The notes beneath the pieces were generated by a model. That model did not search any database, had not been told where the DNA came from, and saw only the letters and a list, made by a program, of their open reading frames with translations. A stretch of 64,000 nucleotides of DNA from Treponema sp. Lineage in GTDB: Bacteria; Spirochaetota; Spirochaetia; Treponematales; Treponemataceae. The stretch is taken from the NCBI GenBank assembly GCA_016286365.1, contig JAEESN010000001.1, positions 434,001 to 498,000 of the forward strand, written 5' to 3'. The position numbers and the translations under genes were made by a program. Positions 16,779-24,883 of the stretch are shown here, one piece after another; positions within the stretch are counted from its first letter, which is position 1; each line of letters begins with the position of its first letter.

Positions 16779-18431
16779 TTATACCCTGTATTTAATCTTC
16801 TTTCCGGTTCCTTCGTAGAGCTTCTTTCTGAGTTCTGTGATTGTAGGATCTGTAATATAATCATCAAAACTCATCATGCGGTCGATTACACCGTTTGGAG
16901 TGATTTCTACGATTCTGTTTGCAATAGACTGGATGAATTCGTGGTCGTGTGAACTGAATAAAAGAACACCAGGGAAAGCAATTAAACCTTCATTGAGCGA
17001 TTGAATTGCTTCAAGGTCAAGATGGTTTGTAGGATCATCCATTGTGATACAGTTTGCACCGCTTAGCATCAATTTTGAAAGCATACAGCGAACTTTTTCA
17101 CCACCGGATAATACCTTTACTTTCTTGAGTGATTCATCGCCGCTAAAGAGCATTCTTCCAAGGAAGCCGCGAACATATCCGTCGTCCTGTTCTTTTGAAT
17201 ACTGTTTGAGCCATTCAGTGATGTTCATGTCGTTATCAAAATTGGCTGAGTTATCACGTGGTAAATATGTCTGGCTTGTTGTCTGTCCCCAGAAGAATTC
17301 ACCGCTTTCGGGCTGTTTAACACCGTTTATGATGTCAAAAAGAGCTGTTACAGAATTATGTTCAATTCCGACAAAAGCGATTTTATCTGTTCTGTTTACT
17401 ACTAAAGAAAAGTCTTTTAAAAGCTGATTACCGTCTGAATCTTTATAGTTGAGTTTTTTGATTTCGAGTACGTTGTTTCCGATTTCGCGGTCTGCCTTAA
17501 AGTTTACATAAGGGAACTTACGTGTAGAAACCGGGATTTCTTCGAGGGAATCTGCAAGCTTGTCGTAAATCTTTTTACGGCTTGTTGCCTGTTTTGCCTT
17601 AGAAGCATTAGAAGAGAATCGGAGGATGAATTCACGGAGGTCCTTCATTTTTTCTTCTGTCTTTTTCTGCTGGTCATGAGCCTGGCGCTGTAAAACCTGT
17701 GTCATCTGATACCAGAAATCGTAGTTACCGCTGAACTGTGTAATCTTTCCAAAATCGATATCGCAGATATATGTACATACTGTGTTCAAAAAGTGACGGT
17801 CGTGAGATACAACAATTACAGTGTTTTCAAATTCCAGAAGGAAGTTTTCGAGCCAGGTGATTGATTCAATATCCAAACCGTTTGTAGGTTCGTCGAGAAT
17901 GAGTGCATCAGGATTACCGTAAATTGCCTGTGCTAAAAGAACACGAACTTTCTGGCTTTCATCAAGGTCGCTCATCATTCTGTCGTGGAATTCTTCTTCA
18001 AGACCTAGCCCCGACAACATCTGTTCAATCTGATTTTCTGCTTCGTATCCGCCAAGTTCACCAAACTCTGCTTCCAGTTCTGCAGATTTAATTCCGTCTT
18101 CTTCGGTAAAATCAGCTTTTGCATAGATTTCATCGCGTGCTTTAGAAACTTCGTAAAGCCGAGGGAAACCCATCATAACTGTATCTTTTACAGAATACTG
18201 GTCAAAAGCAAAGTGATCCTGTTTTAATACAGCCATGCGTTCGCCCGGAGTCATAAAAATTTCGCCTGAATCTTTTTCGAGTTCTCCCGACAAAAGCTTT
18301 AAAAAGGTCGACTTACCTGCTCCGTTTGCACCGGTAATTCCGTAACAGTTTCCCTTATTGAACTTGAGGTTTACATCTTTAAAAAGCGGTTTTTCGCTGA
18401 ATGAAACACTAACATCACTTACAGTAATCAT
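16779..18431 (-). CDS. ABC-F family ATPase, YbiT-like, with degenerate second ATP site
   Basis: 550 aa soluble protein with two ABC domains joined by the ABC-F linker (about residues 240-310) and close to E. coli YbiT throughout. Domain 1 keeps Walker A GANGAGKST, Walker B LILDEPTN and the switch SHDRHF, with the divergent signature LDESQ that YbiT also lacks in canonical form. In domain 2 the Walker A is lost: GIEHNSVTA (355-363) replaces GxNGxGKST, so the P-loop Lys is Val361, and the catalytic Glu is Asp466 in MDDPTN. The domain 2 signature LSGGEK is intact. ABC-F proteins act on the ribosome; this one probably hydrolyses ATP at one site only. Confidence 0.9.
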   Translation of the reverse strand: MITVSDVSVSFSEKPLFKDVNLKFNKGNCYGITGANGAGKSTFLKLLSGELEKDSGEIFMTPGERMAVLKQDHFAFDQYSVKDTVMMGFPRLYEVSKARDEIYAKADFTEEDGIKSAELEAEFGELGGYEAENQIEQMLSGLGLEEEFHDRMMSDLDESQKVRVLLAQAIYGNPDALILDEPTNGLDIESITWLENFLLEFENTVIVVSHDRHFLNTVCTYICDIDFGKITQFSGNYDFWYQMTQVLQRQAHDQQKKTEEKMKDLREFILRFSSNASKAKQATSRKKIYDKLADSLEEIPVSTRKFPYVNFKADREIGNNVLEIKKLNYKDSDGNQLLKDFSLVVNRTDKIAFVGIEHNSVTALFDIINGVKQPESGEFFWGQTTSQTYLPRDNSANFDNDMNITEWLKQYSKEQDDGYVRGFLGRMLFSGDESLKKVKVLSGGEKVRCMLSKLMLSGANCITMDDPTNHLDLEAIQSLNEGLIAFPGVLLFSSHDHEFIQSIANRIVEITPNGVIDRMMSFDDYITDPTITELRKKLYEGTGKKIKYRV

Positions 18432-18457
18432 CTATATTTCCTTTATATTCCGATATT

Positions 18458-20149
18458 TTATTTTTTTCCGAATAAACCCTTTACCTTCTGCCACAAAGAC
18501 TTTTTCTGTGGAGCAGGTTTGTTTTTATTATAATCATTGTGCGGTTTGTTATAATTTTTGTTTCCGTTTTTATAACTGTTTTTCTGGTATCCACCCTTCT
18601 TATAATCTTTAGAGTGTCCGCCCTTGTATCCGTCTTTTTTATTTGAACCATACTGATTCTTTTTGTAATCAGAGTTCTTATAGTTTTTATTATCTTTTGA
18701 AGAAGACTGATTAGCGTATGCTTCTTTGTAAAGCTTCATGCGTTCTTCGTAAGAAAGACCTTCGAGCTTTGCAGGATCAATATATGGTTTACGGTTCTGA
18801 CCCTTGTTGTGATTTTTATATCCGTCTTTCTTGTAGCCGTCTTTGTGATAGCCACCGCGGTCAGAATGATTTTTATGATAGTTTGATTTTCCGCCCTTAT
18901 TGTGGAAATCTCCGTCGCGTCCTTTTCTTCTTCCGTTACGGTTATCGTAATCATCGTCGCCACGCCAGTTTTCTGTCTTAATGAACATTCCGGCTGATTT
19001 ATCTTCTTCCATCTGATCCGGGTATGCTACTGTAGAAGGAATCTGCATTTCGATATAGCGTTCAATTGCAGGAAGATTGTAAACATCCTGTTCAGAACAG
19101 AAAGTATAAGCCTTACCTGATTTTCCAGCCCTTGCTGTACGACCGATTCTGTGAACATAGTTTTCTGCTTCTACAGGTAAATCATAGTTGATTACCATGG
19201 CAAGATCATCAACGTCGATTCCACGCGCTGCAACATCTGTAGCAACAAGGCATCTTACTTCTCCGGCCTTAAAATTATTAAGGATTGAAAGTCTTCTTGA
19301 CTGAGGTAAGTCGCCGATAAGGAATTCTGATTTAATATTGTTGATTGCAAGCCGTTTTGAAACAACTTCGCAGGTACGTTTTGTATTACAGAAAATGATT
19401 ACGCTTTCCGGAAGTTCATGCTTTAAAATTCCGATTAAAAGCTTCATTTTTTCGTCGCTTGAAACGTGTAAAAGTTCCTGTGAGATTTCGCTTACAGTGA
19501 TGTTTTCTGCTTCGATAGTAATTTCGATTGGATCACGTGTATATTCCCACGCAAGATTTTTTACATAAGTATTGAGTGTTGCAGAGAAAAGCATTGTCTG
19601 GCGGTTTTCTGCTTCCGGAAGACACTTAAGGATTTTTCTAAGGTCATCATAAAATCCCATGTCGAACATGCGGTCTGCTTCGTCAATTACACAGAATGCG
19701 GCATCGGATAAAGAAAGGTTTCCTCCTTCCTGTAAATCGATTACACGGCCAGGTGTTCCGATGATGATATCTACGCCTTTTTTGAGCATGGAAATCTGTT
19801 TTTCGTAACCTACACCACCATAAACACTGAATGCCTTAAGACCGCCAGGTCCTGCAAGAACTTTTGCTTCTTCTTCAATCTGAACGGCAAGTTCACGAGT
19901 TGGTGCTAAAATAAGACATTTTTTTCCAGGATTATTAAGCATCCTCTGAATTACAGCAACAAGATAAGCACAGGTTTTTCCGGTTCCTGTCTGTGACTGA
20001 ACATATAAATCCGGGCCCTTAGAATTAATATCCGAATTAACAACCGAAGCTTTAATTACCTGCTCCTGAACAGGTGTACAATTAACATAACCGGCAGCTT
20101 CAATACCCTTAGAAAGTCTTTCATCAAGACTAAATTCCGTAAAATTCAT
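18458..20149 (-). CDS. DEAD-box ATP-dependent RNA helicase
   Basis: 563 aa. The helicase core (residues about 1-375) has the Q motif (CTPVQEQVI), QTGTGKT, PTRELAVQ, TPGRV, VIDEADRM (DEAD), SAT, ARGIDV and HRIGRTARAG. The last 170 residues are low-complexity, rich in Lys, Asn, Gly, Tyr, Asp and Arg, as in CshA/RhlE/DeaD proteins where such tails bind RNA. It probably remodels RNA in ribosome assembly or mRNA decay. The 5' leader holds an inverted repeat CGGGCA/TGCCCG (20169-20198) close to the ribosome site. It is followed by the ABC-F gene 26 bp downstream, so the two may be co-transcribed. Confidence 0.93.
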   Translation of the reverse strand: MNFTEFSLDERLSKGIEAAGYVNCTPVQEQVIKASVVNSDINSKGPDLYVQSQTGTGKTCAYLVAVIQRMLNNPGKKCLILAPTRELAVQIEEEAKVLAGPGGLKAFSVYGGVGYEKQISMLKKGVDIIIGTPGRVIDLQEGGNLSLSDAAFCVIDEADRMFDMGFYDDLRKILKCLPEAENRQTMLFSATLNTYVKNLAWEYTRDPIEITIEAENITVSEISQELLHVSSDEKMKLLIGILKHELPESVIIFCNTKRTCEVVSKRLAINNIKSEFLIGDLPQSRRLSILNNFKAGEVRCLVATDVAARGIDVDDLAMVINYDLPVEAENYVHRIGRTARAGKSGKAYTFCSEQDVYNLPAIERYIEMQIPSTVAYPDQMEEDKSAGMFIKTENWRGDDDYDNRNGRRKGRDGDFHNKGGKSNYHKNHSDRGGYHKDGYKKDGYKNHNKGQNRKPYIDPAKLEGLSYEERMKLYKEAYANQSSSKDNKNYKNSDYKKNQYGSNKKDGYKGGHSKDYKKGGYQKNSYKNGNKNYNKPHNDYNKNKPAPQKKSLWQKVKGLFGKK

Positions 20150-20321
20150 AATTTTTCCTTTACGATACCGGGCAGAAAATACTAAAAAGCCTTGCCCGAA
20201 ATCTTATATATTTTTACCGTACGACACACAGGCCGCAGGATAAATGCAAATTTATAGACCTAAAGTATAATGATTTTTGGAGGTTATGTATAGATAACAG
20301 GAAATGTGATTTTTATGACTT

Positions 20322-20519
20322 TTATTGTTTTGCATGTGTTTTACAGCCGTTCAGTTCCTTGTAATAATCAAGATACTGGCATAAAACACCGAGGGCAGCT
20401 TCTACGCTTTTCTGGATGCGTGGATTTTCTTCGGCTTCGTCTACATCCGGATTAAAAATCGCATCACGCAGGCGGCAGAACTCATTGTTCATCATTAAAT
20501 ATTTTTCTGTTGCTGTCAT
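20322..20519 (-). CDS. Small protein of unknown function downstream of VapC
   Basis: About 65 aa, mostly helical and charged, with two Cys; I do not recognise it. The start at 20519 lies seven bases after GGGAG, which overlaps the end of the vapC-like gene; an upstream in-frame ATG at 20543 would overlap that gene and is less likely. The tight spacing makes it the third gene of the toxin-antitoxin operon. It could be a passenger or an accessory regulator. Confidence 0.6.
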   Translation of the reverse strand: MTATEKYLMMNNEFCRLRDAIFNPDVDEAEENPRIQKSVEAALGVLCQYLDYYKELNGCKTHAKQ

Positions 20520-20523
20520 TTTT

Positions 20524-20949
20524 TTACTCCCACCAGTCTTCAATACGAAGCATGGAATTTTCTAACAAAGGCTCATAATCTTCTTTATTATGAGTGATTA
20601 AAATCATATTATTTGCAATTGCAGTAGCGGCAATCTGAGAATCATAAAAGGGAGCAGGTTTTCCAGCTTCTTTACATTTTGCCCTGATTTCTCCACAAAT
20701 CTGCGAAGCAAACGAATCATATGGTATTATATCAAATGTTTCCCTGATATAGTCAATAATTTTTGTAATAACTTCTTTTCTCCTGCCTTCGGGCATTATT
20801 TTAAGACCATATACTGATTCCTGCCATACAGTCGAACAGATTGCACATAATTCTTCTTTTTCTTTTATTTTTTTAATAACAGAAAGATTTGGAATAGATT
20901 TTCCGAATTCAGAAATTACATTGGTATCTAATAAATATACAGGTCTCAT
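20524..20949 (-). CDS. PIN-domain toxin (VapC family)
   Basis: About 141 aa. The PIN-domain acidic residues are visible: YLLDTNVISE at the N-terminus, a Glu in VWQESVYG, the Asp in FYDSQIAATA and the Asp in THNKEDY, in the expected order for a Mg-dependent endoribonuclease. VapC toxins cut tRNA or rRNA and are held inactive by a co-encoded antitoxin. The ATG at 20949 follows GGGGAT; the longer frame begins at a TTG inside that site. The antitoxin gene ends three bases before it. Confidence 0.88.
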   Translation of the reverse strand: MRPVYLLDTNVISEFGKSIPNLSVIKKIKEKEELCAICSTVWQESVYGLKIMPEGRRKEVITKIIDYIRETFDIIPYDSFASQICGEIRAKCKEAGKPAPFYDSQIAATAIANNMILITHNKEDYEPLLENSMLRIEDWWE

Positions 20950-20951
20950 TC

Positions 20952-21248
20952 TTATCCCCAAAGCTTTTTCATTTTTCTTTCATATTCATCATCAGGATAT
21001 CCATCATCATGAGGATTAAAACCTTCCCAGTTTGGATCTTTAAAGACATCAGCATATTCAGCTCGTAATTCCATGAGCTTATCTATAAAAGATTTTCCTG
21101 AAATACATTTTTTCTCGTATTCTTCCCAGTTGATTATAACTGCAACAGGCTTATCATGACGTGTTAATTCAACAGGCTCACCATTTTCTGCAACCTTTAT
21201 AAGCGCCGAAAAATTATTTCTTGCATCATATATAGTTTTTCTGCACAT
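20952..21248 (-). CDS. Phd/YefM-family antitoxin
   Basis: 98 aa. The N-terminal half is a Phd/YefM DNA-binding domain: ARNNFSALIKVAENGEPVELTRHDKPVAVIINWEEYEK. The C-terminal half is acidic and aromatic (DVFKDPNWEGFNPHDDGYPDDEYE), as expected for the segment that wraps the toxin. It should neutralise the PIN toxin encoded immediately downstream and repress its own promoter. The start follows AGGAGGTAAGT. The promoter overlaps two 12-bp direct repeats that may be the operator. Confidence 0.9.
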   Translation of the reverse strand: MCRKTIYDARNNFSALIKVAENGEPVELTRHDKPVAVIINWEEYEKKCISGKSFIDKLMELRAEYADVFKDPNWEGFNPHDDGYPDDEYERKMKKLWG

Positions 21249-21287
21249 ACTTACCTCCTGTTATTAAACACTTAAATCTATTATCTT

Positions 21288-21316
21288 ATAATATATTTAA
21301 AATGGCTAGTTGTCAA
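21288..21316 (-). promoter_or_regulatory. Promoter of the Phd/VapC operon
   Basis: Minus strand: -35 TTGACA (21311-21316), 17 bp, -10 TATTAT (21288-21293), 39 bp before the antitoxin ATG. Confidence 0.8.
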
Positions 21317-21329
21317 ATAAAATGGCTAG
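21298..21329. repeat. Two 12-bp direct repeats at the toxin-antitoxin promoter
   Basis: TAAAATGGCTAG occurs at 21298-21309 and again at 21318-21329, 20 bp apart, about two helical turns. One copy lies in the promoter spacer and the other just upstream of the -35. This arrangement suits cooperative binding by the antitoxin complex; no binding is shown. Confidence 0.65.
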
Positions 21330-21397
21330 AATATAAAAAGTCAATAGTAAATCCCCCGCTCTATCATATAAAAGCTTTTTTCTTTATACTTACCTTG

Positions 21398-22579
21398 ATG
21401 GAAAATAAAACAACTTATCAGGCAGAATTATTCAGCAACAGGCTTAAGAAAAAATATAAAGAATTACGCAAATGGGCAAGAAAAAACAGAATTATGTGTT
21501 ACCGCCTTTATAACCGCGATATCCCAGAAATTCCTGTCTCTCTTGATTTATACGAATTTTTACCCGAAGCTGTGGACACTCCGATAGAAGCAGTAAGATT
21601 TTTACAGGCACAGAATACAAGGCTTTCCGAAAACGATCCGACTGTAGAAAAAGAAATTAAAGAGAGAACTTATGCTGTTTTATATCTTTATGAACGCCCG
21701 TACGAAAAATCTGATGAGGAAGAAGAACTCTGGCTAGATGAAATGTCAAAAGCTGCAGCCAGTGTTTTACAGATAGAAAAAAATCACATAATAAAAAAAT
21801 ACAGAAAACATCAGACACATAAAGAAGGAAATCAATATCAGAAAAATGATTCAGGAGAAGATATTTATGATGATGAAAAAATAACGGGACTTACTGCTGA
21901 ATGCGGCTCACTTTTCCGCCTGGACTTATCTTCCTATCTTGATACAGGATTATTTTTTGATCACCGACCTTTACGAGAAGTTGTACGAGACACCTGCAGT
22001 AATAAGGATGTTTTAAATCTATTTTGTTATACGGGAAGCTTTAGTGTTTATGCCGCAGGAGGAAATGCAAAAAGCATTGAATCAGTTGATCTTTCAAACA
22101 CATATCTTGACTGGGCAAAAGACAATATGAAGTTAAACGGTTTTGATGATAAAAAACGCTATACCTTTACCCGCGAAGACTGTGTAAAATTTTTAAAAGA
22201 AAAAGCACTTGCACAAAAATCTCTTTTTGGCACAGAAAAAGATAATCACAAAAATACTGGCGATATAAAACCTAAAACTTATGATTTAATAATCTTAGAT
22301 CCGCCGACATTTTCTAACAGTAAAAAAACTTTTGATGTATTCGACGTAAACCGTGACTGGAGCCAGCTTGTAAAAGACTGCCTTAATATTTTAAACCCGG
22401 ATGGAGTTTTATATTTTTCTACAAACTCAGAAAAGCTTAAATTTGATTCATCCCTGATTCCGCCAAAGACACTTTTCGGGAAAAATTACACAACTGAAGA
22501 AATCACGCCACAGACTATTCCAGAAGATTACGAAGGAAAAAAGCCCCACCGTGTATGGAAGTTTGCAATAGAAAAATAA
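21398..22579 (+). CDS. Class I SAM-dependent rRNA methyltransferase, RlmK-like
   Basis: About 393 aa. The N-terminal region (FSNRLKKKYKELRKWARKN...CYRLYNRDIPE) and the catalytic domain (LDTGLFFDHRPLRE, NLFCYTGSFSVYAAGG, SAM-binding ESVDLS, catalytic motif IV LDPPTF, and a C-terminal DYEGKKPHRVWKF) match the C-terminal half of E. coli RlmKL, which makes m7G2069 in 23S rRNA. The THUMP/RlmL half is absent, so this is the single-domain form. A Gly/Asn/His-rich insert lies near residue 260. I chose the ATG at 21398; the longer frame from 21302 would run through the toxin-antitoxin promoter. It is probably leaderless, with TATACT seven bases upstream. Confidence 0.85.
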   Translation: MENKTTYQAELFSNRLKKKYKELRKWARKNRIMCYRLYNRDIPEIPVSLDLYEFLPEAVDTPIEAVRFLQAQNTRLSENDPTVEKEIKERTYAVLYLYERPYEKSDEEEELWLDEMSKAAASVLQIEKNHIIKKYRKHQTHKEGNQYQKNDSGEDIYDDEKITGLTAECGSLFRLDLSSYLDTGLFFDHRPLREVVRDTCSNKDVLNLFCYTGSFSVYAAGGNAKSIESVDLSNTYLDWAKDNMKLNGFDDKKRYTFTREDCVKFLKEKALAQKSLFGTEKDNHKNTGDIKPKTYDLIILDPPTFSNSKKTFDVFDVNRDWSQLVKDCLNILNPDGVLYFSTNSEKLKFDSSLIPPKTLFGKNYTTEEITPQTIPEDYEGKKPHRVWKFAIEK

Positions 22580-22580
22580 A

Positions 22581-23279
22581 TTATTCTGACTCTTTTAATT
22601 CATCCGAAGAATTATCTGATAGATAATTCTTCAAAAAAGGTATTGATTTTTTTATTAAAACGGCCTGCCATATATTCATAACGATTAAAAAGATAGCAGG
22701 GTATTTCATTAAAGCCACTAATAAGTCTAAGGAATAACATACAATATATAAAATAAGACTTAAAACTATTCCCCATATTTTAAAATTTTCCCATTTTTTA
22801 GTAAAAGAAAGGTCAATCATTTCCAGACTGTTAATCATCCCTTCGGAAAAAAAATAAAACATTCCGGCTAATAACAATAAATCTAATGGCCCCCACAAAT
22901 GGAAAAAAAGAAAACTGGTAGCAATTTTGTGTGCGTATGCAAAAAGATTTAAAATTCCAGCTATCTTAAATTCTACATGAGATTTCCCCATCTTAAAAAG
23001 AATCAGACATTCAACAGAAGCAAAAACAAATGCAAAAATATCATATATTGTTACAAACCCTTTTGCTCCCATATTTGACTTTGGAAAATCTAAAAACACA
23101 TACTGATGAATGCAGAGGACAACAAGGGAGCACAATAATAATACACTGATTATTATCTTAAAAATAAAAAGCGATTTCATTTTTCCCAAAAGTGATTTAC
23201 TTCTAGAAAAAAGAGTATCATCGGTGAACTGATTTTGAGCATCATTAAGATAATCAAGGGTGTTTTCTTTATTATTCAT
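22581..23279 (-). CDS. Polytopic membrane protein, paralogue of the next gene
   Basis: 232 aa with a charged N-terminal 35 residues and about five to six hydrophobic helices. I do not recognise the family. It shares with the protein at 23315-24112 the segment F-x-EG-x(4)-LE-x2-D-[IL]-x-[LF]-T-x-KW-x-N-x-K and a similar helix layout, so the two are likely tandem duplicates. The C-terminal tail is acidic. Together they form a two-gene unit, convergent with the methyltransferase gene, whose stop is one base away. Confidence 0.65.
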   Translation of the reverse strand: MNNKENTLDYLNDAQNQFTDDTLFSRSKSLLGKMKSLFIFKIIISVLLLCSLVVLCIHQYVFLDFPKSNMGAKGFVTIYDIFAFVFASVECLILFKMGKSHVEFKIAGILNLFAYAHKIATSFLFFHLWGPLDLLLLAGMFYFFSEGMINSLEMIDLSFTKKWENFKIWGIVLSLILYIVCYSLDLLVALMKYPAIFLIVMNIWQAVLIKKSIPFLKNYLSDNSSDELKESE

Positions 23280-23314
23280 AATTTTTCCTTTTTTAAATTT
23301 ACATCATCCAAAAA

Positions 23315-24112
23315 TTATTCAGTTTTTTCTTCCTTAGGCTTTGCAAGATATATGATGAGTGAATTACGTGTTTCGCGAAGAAGTACGATTTCCCAAACCA
23401 TTGCTATAATTATTACAATAATAAGAATATACATTGCAAAGAGAGCAAGAATATTGATGCCTGGAATTATGGCAAGAAAAATGAGAATAGGAATTGCTAT
23501 GTATGATCCAAGATATAATTTTTTAAGGTTATCCCATTTATCTGTAAGTGCAATATCGGGAGCTTCAAGTAATTTACTGATTCCTTCTACAAAGAAAATA
23601 AAATATGGAATCCATAAGAGGGATGTAACAACCTGAATACCTTTTATACCTGAGAATTTATTTATAAAATCAAAGATAACAACACCAATACACCAGAGCC
23701 CCGAATATGTAAATTGTTTATAATATTTTCCAAGATACAGCGTGATTCCACACTGAATAACACCTAAAAATACGTTTATAAAAGTTGCAACAACGATGAT
23801 TTTTTTCAAGACTTCCAATAAAGAATCAACATTTACAGAATATTTTAAACCTGCAAAAAAAGATACGATTGTAAAAATTAAAACAACAATCCATGAAAAA
23901 ATCTTTAACCAGAAAAGGATATTGATTTTTATACTCATATCTTTATATTCAGCGGGTGACTTTTCTTCAACTTCTTCTATGAATGGTTTATACTTTGGAA
24001 TTGTGATTTCCTGTGAAGCGGAATTATTCTGTGTATTTTGATTTTCCTGTGTGATTGAATTATTCTGTGCGTTCGAATTATCCTGTGTAACCGGGTTTTC
24101 CTGACTTTCCAT
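23315..24112 (-). CDS. Polytopic membrane protein with Gln/Asn-rich N-terminus
   Basis: 265 aa. The first 35 residues are a repeat-like Gln/Asn/Thr/Ser stretch built on NSxTQ and NTQNNS units. A charged linker and about six hydrophobic helices follow. The loop FFVEGISKLLEAPDIALTDKWDNLKK matches the same loop in the downstream paralogue. There are no catalytic motifs, and its function is unknown. It is the first of the two-gene unit and lies downstream of the rpmE terminator. Confidence 0.65.
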   Translation of the reverse strand: MESQENPVTQDNSNAQNNSITQENQNTQNNSASQEITIPKYKPFIEEVEEKSPAEYKDMSIKINILFWLKIFSWIVVLIFTIVSFFAGLKYSVNVDSLLEVLKKIIVVATFINVFLGVIQCGITLYLGKYYKQFTYSGLWCIGVVIFDFINKFSGIKGIQVVTSLLWIPYFIFFVEGISKLLEAPDIALTDKWDNLKKLYLGSYIAIPILIFLAIIPGINILALFAMYILIIVIIIAMVWEIVLLRETRNSLIIYLAKPKEEKTE

Positions 24113-24174
24113 AATAGTCCCTCTCTTTTTTTTTTATTATTTAAATTATAAATTGATTTTGTTATTTTCTCAAA

Positions 24175-24203
24175 CAAAAAAAAAGACTTCCCTATGGAAG
24201 CCT
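24175..24203 (-). terminator. Intrinsic terminator after rpmE
   Basis: Minus strand: GGCTTCC / GGAAGTC stem around ATAG, followed by nine Ts, 25 bp after the rpmE stop. Confidence 0.88.
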
Positions 24204-24227
24204 TTCTGAACAATCAACGTAAAGTGA

Positions 24228-24437
24228 TTATTTTTCTGATTTGATACCGTATCTCTTGTTAAAGCGGTCAATACGTCCTGCAGTATCTACAAGTTTTTGT
24301 TTACCTGTAAAGAATGGGTGACATGCAGAACAAATTTCAACGTTGATGTTTTCTACAGTCGAACGTGTTTCGATAACGTTACCACATACACATGTGATTT
24401 TTGTAAGTTTGTAGTCCGGGTGAATTCCCTTTTTCAT
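24228..24437 (-). CDS. rpmE: Ribosomal protein bL31 (zinc-binding form)
   Basis: 69 aa. [19 protein letters not shown] and [14 protein letters not shown] carry the CxC and CxxC cysteines of the zinc-containing (C+) L31, and the C-terminal [10 protein letters not shown] is typical. It is a large-subunit protein bridging the central protuberance to the 30S head. The ATG at 24437 follows AGGAG; the longer frame upstream is not needed. A 5' leader of about 120 nt follows a strong promoter, long enough for autoregulation. Single-gene unit with its own terminator. Confidence 0.95.
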   Translation of the reverse strand: MKKGIHPDYKLTKITCVCGNVIETRSTVENINVEICSACHPFFTGKQKLVDTAGRIDRFNKRYGIKSEK

Positions 24438-24563
24438 TTTAATAACTCCTATGCTCTTGCCCGATATTACTCCCGGCAACCTCTAGCTTGTGAAAAGTCA
24501 CATCTATCATTTCGTTACCGTCAGCCAGTCATAAAAAATAATATCACAAGAAAATAATGTTTT

Positions 24564-24592
24564 ATTATATAAAATTAGCCGTTCAGGGTCAA
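24564..24592 (-). promoter_or_regulatory. rpmE promoter
   Basis: Minus strand: -35 TTGACC (24587-24592), 17 bp, consensus -10 TATAAT (24564-24569). It implies an untranslated leader of about 120 nt containing CTTGTG/CACAAG and GTGACTTTTCAC pairings. Confidence 0.85.
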
Positions 24593-24691
24593 GGAGTGAT
24601 AATATATATATAGATTAAAAAAATAGCGCGAAGGAGTGGCTGGATTTCAAAAACAATGGATTTATAAAAAATGATTTGTTGGCTATCGTAC

Positions 24692-24792
24692 ATAAAAATA
24701 TACTCCCGTTGTGATTACATCTGACAAACGGCTTCCGCGCTTCGCTTGTGCAGATGTTTGTCAGACGTACTCCCAACTCCGTATATTTTTAT
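24692..24792. repeat. Nested inverted-repeat element between rho and rpmE
   Basis: A 101-bp imperfect hairpin. Outer arms of 12 bp (24692-24703 with 24781-24792) and inner arms of 10 bp (24720-24729 with 24756-24765) are perfect, with a GTTG/CAAC pair placed symmetrically between them and a GC-rich 26-nt apex. It sits in the 446-bp gene-free stretch between rpmE and rho. No ORF crosses it and no target-site duplication was found. It could be a MITE-like repeat or part of the rho 3' end. Confidence 0.7.
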
Positions 24793-24883
24793 ATATGTAA
24801 TATAATTTTTTTATATTTTTGAATTAATTCCCTCTTCTGTGATATATTTATTTATTTCACAAAAAAAGGGAGAGAAGAAGAAA

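Noticed and set aside
20270..20300. Plus-strand TATAAT followed by GGAGG and ATG between the helicase and the toxin-antitoxin operon
   Set aside because: The ORF would be only three codons and no -35 is at the right distance, so I do not call a leader peptide.
21302..21397. N-terminal extension of the RlmK-like protein from the ATG at 21302
   Set aside because: It would be translated through the antitoxin promoter and its direct repeats; the conserved protein begins at 21398.
24297..24557. Plus-strand ORF of 86 codons over rpmE
   Set aside because: It is antisense to rpmE and its leader, with no ribosome site and no recognisable protein.
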